A stretch of 64,000 nt of DNA from an uncultured Flavobacteriales bacterium (GTDB taxonomy: Bacteria > Bacteroidota > Bacteroidia > Flavobacteriales > Crocinitomicaceae). Within the stretch, counting starts at the first letter, position 1, and every line of letters starts with the position of its first letter. Made by a program: the position numbers and the translations under genes. Below, one piece after another: positions 17,002-25,323 of the stretch. The notes under the pieces were generated by a model. It had not been told where the DNA came from. It did not search any database and saw only the letters and a list, made by a program, of their open reading frames with translations. The DNA lies in assembly GCA_946479285.1 (NCBI GenBank), contig CAMLFH010000003.1, positions 237,019 through 301,018 of the forward strand, written 5' to 3'.

Positions 17002-17015
17002 TCCGCCGCGGCGGA
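17002..17015. repeat. Short GC palindrome (TCCGCCGCGGCGGA)
   Basis: This 14-base perfect palindrome lies between divergent genes. A relative with one mismatch (ATCCGTCGCGGCGGAT) occurs at 28914-28929 and a looped form (TCCGCCGAAGCGGA) at 15233-15246. Confidence 0.5.
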
Positions 17016-17086
17016 CACTTATCCCTAAAAAGAATTAATGATCCAAAACGCTCTTGATCACCCACATTTTTCTATTTTTAGCAATT

Positions 17087-18382
17087 ATGGGAAGCAGTGA
17101 AAAAATATCGGCCCAACGTTTAAAATCCATTATCGGCGGATCAATCGGGAACCTGGTGGAATGGTACGACTGGTATGCTTACTCGGCTTTTTCACTTTAT
17201 TTTTCCGGGGCTTTTTTCCCGAGTGCTAGTGAAACCGCACAACTACTGAACACTGCAGGAATCTTTGCGGTTGGTTTCTTAATGCGGCCGATTGGCGGTT
17301 GGATGTTTGGAGGGATTGCTGACCGAATCGGAAGAAAACAAGCGATGACGCTTTCCGTTCTGTTGATGTCTTTCGGATCTTTAGTGATTGCTTTAACCCC
17401 TTCTTATTCGTCAATCGGGGTTTTGGCTCCTATCCTACTCCTGCTTGCAAGATTATTACAAGGACTCAGCGTTGGCGGTGAATATGGTGTTTCGGCTACT
17501 TACCTGAGTGAAATGGCTACTGAGAACCGACGCGGATTTTATTCCAGCTTTCAATATGTGACGTTGGTTGGCGGTCAATTGATTGCACTGGGAATCCAAA
17601 TTCTGCTTCAGAAATTAGTGCTTACGGAAGACCAATTAATGGATTGGGGATGGCGAATTCCTTTTATGATTGGTGCTCTACTGGCTATTATTGCTTTATA
17701 TCTCCGTCGTAATCTCAATGAAACGGAAGCCTTTGAATCGTTGAAAGAAAAGAAAAAAAGTAAGGGTACAATCGGCGAATTACTGAAACATCCGAAAGCG
17801 GTGCTAACGGTTGTTGGCTTAACACTTGGTGGAACACTGGCATTTTACACTTATACCACTTACATGCAAAAGTTTTTGGTCAACACCGTCAAATTAGACA
17901 AAGATGTTTCGACGCTAATCTCCTTTATGAGCTTATTGATTTTTGTAATTCTGCAGCCACTGTTCGGCGCTTTGTCTGACCGAATAGGGAGAAAGCCCCT
18001 ATTAATAAGCTTTGGAATCCTTGGGACGATTTTCACCGTTCCTTTACTTACAGCCCTTAGCGGTAACCATTCTACCTGGACTTATTTTTTCCTATTGATG
18101 GCGTGCTTAATCATCGTAAGCGGATATACAAGTATCAATGCAATTGTAAAAGCCGAATTATTCCCGGCCGAAGTGCGTGCGCTGGGAGTTGGGCTTCCTT
18201 ATGCATTAACAGTTGCTCTTTTTGGCGGAACCGCAGAATACATTGCTTTGTGGTTCAAGGATATCGGACATGAATCTTATTTCTACTGGTATGTAACAGG
18301 ATGTATTTTTATTTCGCTGCTTATTTACTTATTTATGAAAGACACCAAGAAGAATTCCAGGATAAATGAAGATTTGAAGTAA
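17087..18382 (+). CDS. kgtP: MFS alpha-ketoglutarate/proton symporter (KgtP family)
   Basis: This 431-residue major facilitator protein of the metabolite:H+ symporter family imports 2-oxoglutarate or a related dicarboxylate. It tracks E. coli KgtP closely: GNLVEWYDWYAYS near the N-terminus, TAGIFAVGFLMRPIGGW, the loop 2-3 signature GGIADRIGRKQ, the substrate-region QGLSVGGEYGVSATYLSE, and LFPAEVRALGVGL late. Twelve membrane helices are expected. I chose the ATG at 17087 because an upstream TTG would add 11 residues not present in the family; a TATTTTTA box (17073-17080) is very close and predicts a very short leader. Confidence 0.88.
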   Translation: MGSSEKISAQRLKSIIGGSIGNLVEWYDWYAYSAFSLYFSGAFFPSASETAQLLNTAGIFAVGFLMRPIGGWMFGGIADRIGRKQAMTLSVLLMSFGSLVIALTPSYSSIGVLAPILLLLARLLQGLSVGGEYGVSATYLSEMATENRRGFYSSFQYVTLVGGQLIALGIQILLQKLVLTEDQLMDWGWRIPFMIGALLAIIALYLRRNLNETEAFESLKEKKKSKGTIGELLKHPKAVLTVVGLTLGGTLAFYTYTTYMQKFLVNTVKLDKDVSTLISFMSLLIFVILQPLFGALSDRIGRKPLLISFGILGTIFTVPLLTALSGNHSTWTYFFLLMACLIIVSGYTSINAIVKAELFPAEVRALGVGLPYALTVALFGGTAEYIALWFKDIGHESYFYWYVTGCIFISLLIYLFMKDTKKNSRINEDLK

Positions 18383-18423
18383 GGGAACAATCCGTCGCGG
18401 ACCGTCCTACTGCATTAACCCAT

Positions 18424-18882
18424 TCAATTTAAGAGCAGAATATATGCATTAAGGGAAGTTGCAATAAGCAGCCACAACAAATAAGGAAGAACAAGAAGTG
18501 ATTTCATTCTCATAGCTGCCCCGTAACGGAATAAAAAGGCTCCCACAACGATTGTCAGTGCGGTAATAATGATCAATCCTGCACCAACCTGGTGAAAGTA
18601 GAAGAAAACGGGATTCCAGAGCACATTCAGAACCCATTGAATACTGAAAAGGGTAATCAAAACTTTCCGGTTGTGAGTAATTTGATAAATGAATGCCATG
18701 TAAACCGCAAAACAGATCATAATGGTTGTCCAGGCAGCGCCGAAAACCCAGCCTGGTGGAGTCCACGGAGCTTTATTGAGGGATAAATACCATTCGGAGG
18801 AAACTCCGGAATTGGTGAACAGTGAACCTATTCCCAAGGCTGCAAAATTGATAACTAAAAAAAGGATTATTCTCAAAATCAT
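18424..18882 (-). CDS. tspO: TspO/MBR family tryptophan-rich sensory protein
   Basis: This 152-residue five-helix membrane protein of the TspO/peripheral benzodiazepine receptor family binds tetrapyrroles and sterol-like ligands and modulates stress or porphyrin metabolism. Signatures are WYLSLNKAPWTPPGWVFGAAW, QWVLNVLWNPVFFYFHQ and the end YLLWLLIATSLNAYI. I chose the ATG that gives MILRIILFL; the frame is open 16 codons further (ATG at 18930) but those codons do not look like TspO. It converges with kgtP, with a GC-rich inverted segment in the 41-base gap. Confidence 0.92.
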   Translation of the reverse strand: MILRIILFLVINFAALGIGSLFTNSGVSSEWYLSLNKAPWTPPGWVFGAAWTTIMICFAVYMAFIYQITHNRKVLITLFSIQWVLNVLWNPVFFYFHQVGAGLIIITALTIVVGAFLFRYGAAMRMKSLLVLPYLLWLLIATSLNAYILLLN

Positions 18883-18988
18883 AAAACCATCCGTTTTCAC
18901 CTTTGCGAAAGTGCAAAAATGTTTTTTCAAGGTACAAAAAACGGAAGAAACTCCTTAAAAAACCGTTTGTAAGAAATGTTAAGATGAT

Positions 18989-19642
18989 TTATCCGAAATG
19001 AATAATCAAGTCCTTCTTATCAGCCACACAATCCCTGTAAGTTCTTATAACTAATGAGAGTATCTCCACAAATTCTTTGAAGAAACTCTCCGTTAATTTA
19101 CCGTACTCTAATTTGGTGCGGTATTCCGGTACAAACTCGTGTATATCCGATTCACGTGAACGAATGTATGCTTGTTGAATTTCATCCATATCAATATTTT
19201 TATCAAAATCTTCAAGGATTTTACGAAGCGTTTCACACGAATAAGAACGATAATAAAGTTCATGATCTTTTTCAAGAAATCCAAAATCATCAAAAACTGC
19301 AGGAGAATAACGTTTGAAATCCACTGCTTCATCATACTCGTTATCATAATTGAACCAAACTGTATGAATAAAAAAAGGAAGTGCTTTCAGTCTGCCTTTG
19401 TCGCTCATAAATTTCATCGCATATTCCAGGGGCCACACTTTATACAATACGTTAGATTTGATACTGTACACCGATTCTCCGAATTGTTGATAGAGAGGGG
19501 ATATATCTTCCTTTAAAACATCCAGATCAACTATGAGTTCTGAAAAATCTACTTTATATGCGGTGTAGTAAAGTCCCATTGATTGATTTTGATTTAGCGG
19601 ATAAACATAATCAAACTTCTTTAAAGAATTGTTAAAGGCCAT
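18989..19642 (-). CDS. Hypothetical cytoplasmic protein
   Basis: This 217-residue protein has no signal peptide or membrane segment. It is rich in Tyr, Asp and Glu, and predicted mostly helical in the second half (ETLRKILEDFDKNIDMDEIQQAY and SFFKEFVEILSLVIRTYRD). A Trp/Tyr-rich centre (FFIHTVWFNYDNEYDEAVDF) is distinctive. I do not recognise the family. It is slightly more AT-rich than its neighbours and divergently arranged with the PIG-L gene, so it may be a lineage-specific acquisition. The start ATG is the first in the frame. Confidence 0.6.
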   Translation of the reverse strand: MAFNNSLKKFDYVYPLNQNQSMGLYYTAYKVDFSELIVDLDVLKEDISPLYQQFGESVYSIKSNVLYKVWPLEYAMKFMSDKGRLKALPFFIHTVWFNYDNEYDEAVDFKRYSPAVFDDFGFLEKDHELYYRSYSCETLRKILEDFDKNIDMDEIQQAYIRSRESDIHEFVPEYRTKLEYGKLTESFFKEFVEILSLVIRTYRDCVADKKDLIIHFG

Positions 19643-19737
19643 GGATTTGAACGGTCACTGGCAGATTTCCTGTATTATTGCGCACGATAATACACAACGA
19701 TTATACTAAAGCTTCAGTGAAAGCACACACAAACACG

Positions 19738-22227
19738 ATGATAAAACAATTCACACTCGGTCTTACACTTTTAGTGGGACAACACTTAATAGCTCAGACA
19801 TCACCGGAACTCAATTCAGCAGAAATCCTTCTGGGCATCAAAAAATTAAATACCGTTGGTTCGGTACTTTATGTTGCTGCTCATCCGGATGACGAAAACA
19901 CACGACTGCTTGGTTATCTTGCCAAAGAGAAGAACTTCCGCACCGGTTATTTATCACTAACTCGGGGTGACGGCGGACAAAACCTCATCGGGAAAGAACA
20001 GGGTGAGGCATTGGGACTTATCCGTACACAAGAACTTTTAGCTGCCCGCAGAACAGACGGAGCAGAACAATTCTTTACACGCGCCAATGACTTTGGGTTT
20101 TCAAAAAATCCGGAAGAAACATTTACTATTTGGGAAAAAGAACAGATCCTTGCCGACGTGGTATTGGCCATTCGCCGTTTCAAGCCGGATGTGATCATCT
20201 GCCGTTTCCCCACAACGGGCGAAGGCGGGCATGGACATCACACCGCTTCTGCTATTTTGGCCATGGAAGCTTTTGACCTGGCAGCTGATCCAACTAAATT
20301 TCCGGAACAATTGAAGGAAGTGGAAGTTTGGCAGGCAAAACGCATTTTTTGGAACACTTTCAATTTTGGGGGGAACAATACCACTTCCGAAGATCAATTG
20401 AAACTGGATGTAGGGATTTATAATCCATTGTTGGGAATCAGCTATGGCGAAGTTGCCTCAAACAGTCGTTCTATGCACAAAAGCCAGGGATTTGGTTCGG
20501 CGAAACAACGCGGAGAAAGCATCGAATACTTCAAATTCCTGAAAGGTGAACCGGCTGAAAAGGACGTTTTTGAAGGAGTCAACGCATCCTGGAAACGCAT
20601 TCCTGCTTCAATGGAGATTGAAAATTTATTGAATACCTGCATTTCGAATTTCAATCCGGAGCATCCGGAAGCTTCTCTTCCCAGCTTAGAAAGTGTTTAC
20701 ACCAAAATCAAACAACTCGATGAAAAAGATCCGAATGTTCGTTACTGGAAGAAACAAAAGCTGGCGGCCTGCCAGGATTTGATCATTCAGTGTGCCGGAT
20801 TGTGGATGGAATCAACTGTTTCTGATTTCAGCGCAGTTCCCGGAGGCGAGATCACTATTTCGAACCAGATCATTGCACGAAATACCGGGAATGTGATACT
20901 GAAAGGGTTGTATTTAATTGGTCAGACAGATGAAATCACAGCACTTACATTGAATAAGAACAAATTGGAAACTATTGAGAAGAAACAAATTTTGCCAAAG
21001 ACAGGTTTTTATTCAACACCCTATTGGTTAGCAGAAAAACATACCGTCGGAATGTACTCTGTAACTAATACTGAACTGATCGGGACACCGGAAAACCAAG
21101 CTGCAAAAAGTGTTATTTACCATATCAGTATAGATGGTATGGATTTCGACGTTGAGCGCGGATTGGTTTTCAAATCAACAGATCCGGTAAAAGGTGAAGT
21201 TTATCGTCCGTTTGAAATTCTGCCTCCGGCAACTATCAATATTACCGACCAGGTTTTTGTTTTCAGCGCTATTACTTCGAAAGAAGTTTCATTCGTAGTA
21301 AAAGCTAACCAGGCGAAATTAAAAGGAACCGTGAAAATTGCCGTGCCTGCCGGTTGGAAGATCGAGATCAAAAATCCGGAAGTGAACCTGGAGAAAAAAG
21401 GCGACGAACAAATTGTAAAGGCAACCCTTACTCCCGATAAAAACGGAAAAGACGGACAGTTGCGCGCTTCGGTTTTAGTAGATGGAAGTGAATACACCAA
21501 AAGCATCACACGCATCGAATACGATCACATTCCTTACCAGTTTTTCCTAAGCGAAGCAGAAGCGAAAATCGTATTCCTGGATTTGAAGAAGACCAAAAAT
21601 AAGATTGCTTACATTCCCGGAGCAGGAGATAACGTGGTAGCTTGTTTGACACAAATTGGTTACGATGTGACTTTGCTGACGGATGAATTGCTTGCAAAAG
21701 AAGATTTAAGCGTTTATTCCAGTATTGTGACGGGTGTCCGCGCTTATAACACCAATGATCGCATGCCCATCTATTACGATAAATTGATGGCTTACGTGCA
21801 GCAGGGCGGAAACTTGATCGTTCAATACAATACCAACAACCGCATTGCACCGATGGAAACAAAGATCGGACCTTTTCCTTTTACGATTTCCAGGGACCGT
21901 GTAACGGATGATAACGCCGCAGTAGAATTTACCAATCCGAAACACCCGGTTTTGAACACACCGAATGTTATCACACAAACCGATTTTGAAGGCTGGGTGC
22001 AGGAGCGTGGAATTTATTTCGCTACTGAAATGGATTCGCACTATGAAACAGTATTTTCGATGCACGATCCGAATGAAAAACCAAGTGCCGGAAGTTTGAT
22101 CATTGCAAAACACGGAAAAGGAAATTTTGTTTATACCGGACTGGTATTTTTCCGCGAGTTGCCGGCAGGTATTCCGGGAGCTTACCGTTTGTTCGTGAAT
22201 TTGTTGAGTCTGCCTCAGAATAGATAA
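19738..22227 (+). CDS. Exported PIG-L family deacetylase with C-terminal amidotransferase-like domain
   Basis: From the preferred ATG (signal peptide MIKQFTLGLTLLVGQ..., cleavage near LIAQ) the protein has 829 residues; 20 upstream codons are also open. Residues about 30-250 form a PIG-L/LmbE zinc-dependent N-deacetylase with VAAHPDDE (metal ligands) and the late GEGGHGHHTASA motif. Beta-sandwich regions follow (about 370-600). The last 200 residues resemble the ThuA/glutamine-amidotransferase-like fold (IPGAGDNVVACLTQIGYDV and YVQQGGNLIVQYNTNN). It probably deacetylates an exported amino-sugar compound. It is followed by a palindrome and a small-protein/symporter pair. Confidence 0.85.
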   Translation: MIKQFTLGLTLLVGQHLIAQTSPELNSAEILLGIKKLNTVGSVLYVAAHPDDENTRLLGYLAKEKNFRTGYLSLTRGDGGQNLIGKEQGEALGLIRTQELLAARRTDGAEQFFTRANDFGFSKNPEETFTIWEKEQILADVVLAIRRFKPDVIICRFPTTGEGGHGHHTASAILAMEAFDLAADPTKFPEQLKEVEVWQAKRIFWNTFNFGGNNTTSEDQLKLDVGIYNPLLGISYGEVASNSRSMHKSQGFGSAKQRGESIEYFKFLKGEPAEKDVFEGVNASWKRIPASMEIENLLNTCISNFNPEHPEASLPSLESVYTKIKQLDEKDPNVRYWKKQKLAACQDLIIQCAGLWMESTVSDFSAVPGGEITISNQIIARNTGNVILKGLYLIGQTDEITALTLNKNKLETIEKKQILPKTGFYSTPYWLAEKHTVGMYSVTNTELIGTPENQAAKSVIYHISIDGMDFDVERGLVFKSTDPVKGEVYRPFEILPPATINITDQVFVFSAITSKEVSFVVKANQAKLKGTVKIAVPAGWKIEIKNPEVNLEKKGDEQIVKATLTPDKNGKDGQLRASVLVDGSEYTKSITRIEYDHIPYQFFLSEAEAKIVFLDLKKTKNKIAYIPGAGDNVVACLTQIGYDVTLLTDELLAKEDLSVYSSIVTGVRAYNTNDRMPIYYDKLMAYVQQGGNLIVQYNTNNRIAPMETKIGPFPFTISRDRVTDDNAAVEFTNPKHPVLNTPNVITQTDFEGWVQERGIYFATEMDSHYETVFSMHDPNEKPSAGSLIIAKHGKGNFVYTGLVFFRELPAGIPGAYRLFVNLLSLPQNR

Positions 22228-22233
22228 AAATCG

Positions 22234-22273
22234 AAAACCGCAGGGGTAAGTCGCGACTTACCCCTGCGGTTTT
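22234..22273. repeat. Perfect 40-bp palindrome without a loop
   Basis: The 20 bases at 22234-22253, starting AAAACCGCAGGGG and ending AAGTCG, are the exact reverse complement of 22254-22273. The centre GTCGCGAC is shared with the other interspersed palindromes. It could fold as a terminator after the PIG-L gene, with A and T runs at its ends, although a stem with no loop must open at least 3-4 bases at the tip. Confidence 0.85.
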
Positions 22274-22292
22274 AAGACAAGAAAAAAAAATA

Positions 22293-22403
22293 ATGGAAGA
22301 AGATCAGGATCATAAAAACTGGAATTGGGCGTATGCCGGAGTGATTGGAGCATTAGCGGCTTTGATTGTCTTCTTTTACTTTTTTACACAGCATTTCTCA
22401 TGA
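22293..22403 (+). CDS. 36-residue single-TM membrane protein, putative symporter accessory
   Basis: This short frame starts MEEDQDHKNWNWAYAG, contains one membrane helix (GVIGALAALIVFFYFF) and ends in HFS. It has a negatively charged, Trp-rich N-terminus. Its stop overlaps the symporter start as ATGA, so the two are translationally coupled. An A-rich tract (GAAAAAAAAATA) before the ATG suits Bacteroidota initiation. Short membrane partners encoded directly upstream of sodium/solute symporters are known in other lineages; the functional pairing here is inference. Confidence 0.7.
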   Translation: MEEDQDHKNWNWAYAGVIGALAALIVFFYFFTQHFS

Positions 22404-24157
22404 GCGCAATAGACTGGATTGTACTGATCATTACTTTACTGGCTGTAATCGGTTATGGATTGTATAAAAGCAAGAGCGAAAAAACCTTAGACGGTTATTT
22501 CAAAAGCAGCAATTCCATGAGCTGGATCCTGATCCTGCTTTCTATCATGGGAACCCAGGCGAGTGCTATTACGTTTCTTTCAGCACCAGGACAGGCTTAC
22601 ACAGACGGAATGCGCTTCGTGCAGTACTATTTCGGTCTACCGCTGGCAATGGTGGTTTTATGCGTGACTTTCATTCCGATCTACCATAAACTTAAGGTTT
22701 TTACAGCCTATGAATACCTGGAACAGCGTTTCGACCTGAAAACACGCTCACTGGCTTCCGTTTTGTTTTTGGTGCAGCGTGCACTTTCTACCGGGATCAG
22801 TATTTACGCACCATCCATTATCCTTGCTTCTTTACTGGGATGGAATATCTATTACACCAACCTGGTCATGGGCGGATTCCTGATCATTTATACAGTAACC
22901 GGTGGAACGAAAGCCGTGACATATACGCAGATGCAGCAATTGATCGTGGTATTTATCGGGATGTTCCTGGCGGGCTACCTGGTGGTCCAAATGCTTCCCA
23001 AAAATGTAAGTTTCACCGATGCTTTGCACGTAGCAGGTAAAATGGGAAAACTGAATGTGATTGAAACAAAGATCGACGTGACTGATTCAGAATGGTGGAA
23101 AGACAAGTACAATATCTGGAGCGGATTGATCGGTGGATTCTTTTTGGCACTCTCCTATTTTGGAACAGATCAGTCGCAGGTTGGACGTTATTTGTCGGCC
23201 AAAAACACCAAAGAAAGCCGAACCGGTTTGTTGATGAATGGCTTGGTAAAAGTGCCGATGCAATTCCTGATTTTGCTGGTAGGAAGTTTGGTCTTCGTGT
23301 TTTACATGTTCTTCCAGTCACCGATCTTCTTTAATCAGAAAGAAGTGGATAAAGTACTTGCTTCCGAATACAAGACAGAATTCCAATCGTTACAGATAAA
23401 GAATGATTCTTTGAACACCATTCGTCAGACGCAGACAACCCTGTTGGCAAATGCCCTGAAGGGAAAAGATGCAGCCAGGATCGACGGTTTGCAAAAAGAC
23501 CTGCTGCAGATCGAATCACAAACAAAAGTAGTTCGGGAAGATGCTTTGGCAGTGATGAAAAAAGCGGATAAAACCGCGGATACCAACGATACGAATTATA
23601 TTTTCCTCTATTTCGTAGTGGAAAACCTGCCGAAAGGGTTGATCGGTTTATTGATTGCGATGATTTTCCTGGCCGCCTGGGGAAGTATTGCCGCTGCTTT
23701 GAATTCATTGTCTTCCACAACAGTCATTGATCTTTACAAACGCATGTGGGTAAAAGACAAAACAGAACTCCATTATTACAAAGCATCCAAGTGGTTTACA
23801 TTCGGCTGGGGACTTTTCGCCATTGCAACAGCTATGTTTGCCAGTAAACTGGGAAGTTTGATCGAAGCGGTGAATGTATTGGGCTCTTTGTTCTATGGAA
23901 CAATCCTCGGAATCTTTTTAGTAGCATTTTACCTGAAAAGAATTGGTGGAAAAGCAGTTTTCTGGGGAGCGATTATTACAGAAATACTGGTGATTGGGAT
24001 TTATGCCATCGATGTAATTTCTTTCCTGTGGCTGAATGTGATCGGGTGTTTACTGGTGTTGCTTATTGCAGGGATTATTCAGTTGTTCCTTCGGCCGGAA
24101 AAACGAATCGAAGAAGAAGCCAAATCAATCGGCAATCGGGATCTGCCAAGCAATTGA
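22400..24157 (+). CDS. Sodium:solute symporter (SSS family)
   Basis: This 585-residue Na+-coupled transporter of the SSSF/LeuT-like fold starts MSAIDWIVLIITLLAVIGYG. It has about 13 helices, including GTQASAITFLSAPGQAYTDG, the Na+/substrate helix YFGTDQSQVGRYLSAKN and AAWGSIAAALNSLSSTTVIDLYKR. A hydrophilic insertion of about 95 residues (roughly 318-412), with heptad-like character, interrupts the membrane core. The ATG at 22400 overlaps the small-protein stop; an upstream extension in frame is not supported. Its partner PIG-L gene upstream suggests it may take up an amino sugar or related compound. Confidence 0.9.
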   Translation: MSAIDWIVLIITLLAVIGYGLYKSKSEKTLDGYFKSSNSMSWILILLSIMGTQASAITFLSAPGQAYTDGMRFVQYYFGLPLAMVVLCVTFIPIYHKLKVFTAYEYLEQRFDLKTRSLASVLFLVQRALSTGISIYAPSIILASLLGWNIYYTNLVMGGFLIIYTVTGGTKAVTYTQMQQLIVVFIGMFLAGYLVVQMLPKNVSFTDALHVAGKMGKLNVIETKIDVTDSEWWKDKYNIWSGLIGGFFLALSYFGTDQSQVGRYLSAKNTKESRTGLLMNGLVKVPMQFLILLVGSLVFVFYMFFQSPIFFNQKEVDKVLASEYKTEFQSLQIKNDSLNTIRQTQTTLLANALKGKDAARIDGLQKDLLQIESQTKVVREDALAVMKKADKTADTNDTNYIFLYFVVENLPKGLIGLLIAMIFLAAWGSIAAALNSLSSTTVIDLYKRMWVKDKTELHYYKASKWFTFGWGLFAIATAMFASKLGSLIEAVNVLGSLFYGTILGIFLVAFYLKRIGGKAVFWGAIITEILVIGIYAIDVISFLWLNVIGCLLVLLIAGIIQLFLRPEKRIEEEAKSIGNRDLPSN

Positions 24158-24163
24158 CCAGGT

Positions 24164-24194
24164 CCTCCCCCTTAGTCCCCCTCCAAAGGGGGAA
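24164..24194. repeat. G/C-run REP-like repeat, left copy
   Basis: It reads CCTCCCCC, TTAG, then TCCCCCTCCAAAGGGGGAAC, an internally paired C-run/G-run element. It is the inverted counterpart of 24283-24314. Confidence 0.8.
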
Positions 24195-24282
24195 CTGGAT
24201 CGGGCTTCGATTGAAACGTTTTGTACAACTAAAATAATCAGTTTTTGAATTTCCGATCTTTAAATAAGAGGGATTTCAAAAT

Positions 24283-24314
24283 CTCCCCCTTTGGAGGGGG
24301 ACGCAAGGGGGAGG
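24283..24314. repeat. G/C-run REP-like repeat, right copy
   Basis: It reads CTCCCCCTTTGGAGGGGG, then ACGCAAGGGGGAGG. The reverse complement of the left copy differs by only a few bases plus one indel. The 88 bases between the copies show nothing else. Confidence 0.8.
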
Positions 24315-24322
24315 AAAAACAA

Positions 24323-24352
24323 AAAGTCCTTCCACCGAAGCGAAAGGACTTT
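24323..24352 (-). terminator. Terminator of the second DUF2911 gene
   Basis: AAAGTCCTT (24323-24331) pairs with AAGGACTTT (24344-24352). On the minus strand it is followed by TTTTTGTTTTT. Confidence 0.8.
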
Positions 24353-24370
24353 CAAATTCTTTAAATGGGA

Positions 24371-25222
24371 TTACTTATTCTCAGCCAATAATTTCTCGCC
24401 TAAAGCAATGTAATCATCGTTCTTAGCCTCTTTTGCCAAAGCGATTGATTTCTCTGCACTTGCTTTACCTGCTGCTTTATCACCCAATTTGTACTCGATG
24501 CGAGCTTTCAGATTGAACATGTAAAATGCTGTTGGATTCTCCTCTGTCGCTTTTGTAGCCCAAGCCAAAGCTTGTTTCATATCTTTCCCGTTGTCAAAAT
24601 AGTAACCCGCTGCTCTGAAGTATTCCGGTTTCTCGGATTTCATGGATGCTTCGATGCTTTCAATGACACGAGCGTCGATATCTGTAGTCATTTTGATTGC
24701 AACAACCGTGTTTTCCCACAACAACATCAATTTTCCTTCCGTTGCAGAAATATCCCCGATGTTGATCATCAACGTTTCCATTTTCATTGGGATGCTGATT
24801 GCTTTTACTTTGAAACGCAATACTTCGTTCTCCGTTTTGTAATCTCCTACATTTCCGTTCAAAGTAAGGTCTTTGTACAACATGATCTCCCAGCTGTCTT
24901 TGTTTGGAATCGTGTATAAACCGTAAGTTCCGGGCTTTACAACATTTCCTTCCAACTTCACTTCATCTGTGAAAGTGACTTTTGTGGTAGCATTTGCTCC
25001 TGTTCTCCAGATTTTCCCGAAAGGAACAACATCTCCGAAAATTTTGCGGCCTTTTACTGCTGGTCGGGAATACTCAATGGTTACTTCTCCCAAACCGAAT
25101 TTTTGTGTAACTGTTTGTAATGGACTTGGTGCCGGTACGGTGATCTTTTGTGCAGCTGCTCCTAAAGAAAGCATTCCGAATGCCAGGAATAAAACTGCCT
25201 TGTTTGTCATGTTCATTTTCAT
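24371..25222 (-). CDS. DUF2911 secreted protein (second copy)
   Basis: This 283-residue paralogue of the 6159-7001 product has a signal peptide (cleavage after about GAAAQ) and a DUF2911 domain with VTIEYSRPAVKGRKIFGD, FGKIWRTGANATTK and VKPGTYGLYTIP. Its C-terminal TPR-like helices are YYFDNGKDMKQALAWATKA and EYKLGDKAAGKASAEKS. The two copies share order and motif spacing throughout but are diverged, so the duplication is not recent. It is monocistronic with its own terminator. No enzymatic activity is established for the family. Confidence 0.85.
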   Translation of the reverse strand: MKMNMTNKAVLFLAFGMLSLGAAAQKITVPAPSPLQTVTQKFGLGEVTIEYSRPAVKGRKIFGDVVPFGKIWRTGANATTKVTFTDEVKLEGNVVKPGTYGLYTIPNKDSWEIMLYKDLTLNGNVGDYKTENEVLRFKVKAISIPMKMETLMINIGDISATEGKLMLLWENTVVAIKMTTDIDARVIESIEASMKSEKPEYFRAAGYYFDNGKDMKQALAWATKATEENPTAFYMFNLKARIEYKLGDKAAGKASAEKSIALAKEAKNDDYIALGEKLLAENK

Positions 25223-25323
25223 ATTGATTTAATTTTGCATGGTGAAAATAGGGCTTATTTAGCTAACAAAAGCGGATTTAACGTTTTGTTAAGGTTTTAG
25301 GAATTCAAGCTGTAATACGCATT

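Noticed and set aside
17054..17086. TTG start for the KgtP-like gene
   Set aside because: The added residues have no counterpart in KgtP and would overlap the likely promoter.
18883..18930. 16-codon upstream extension of TspO
   Set aside because: The extension MKKHFCTFAKVKTDGF is not TspO-like; the family begins at the first membrane helix.
24195..24282. Possible small mobile element (MITE) between the inverted G/C-run repeats
   Set aside because: No target-site duplication is visible and the 88-base interior has no repeats of its own; the repeats alone explain the pattern.
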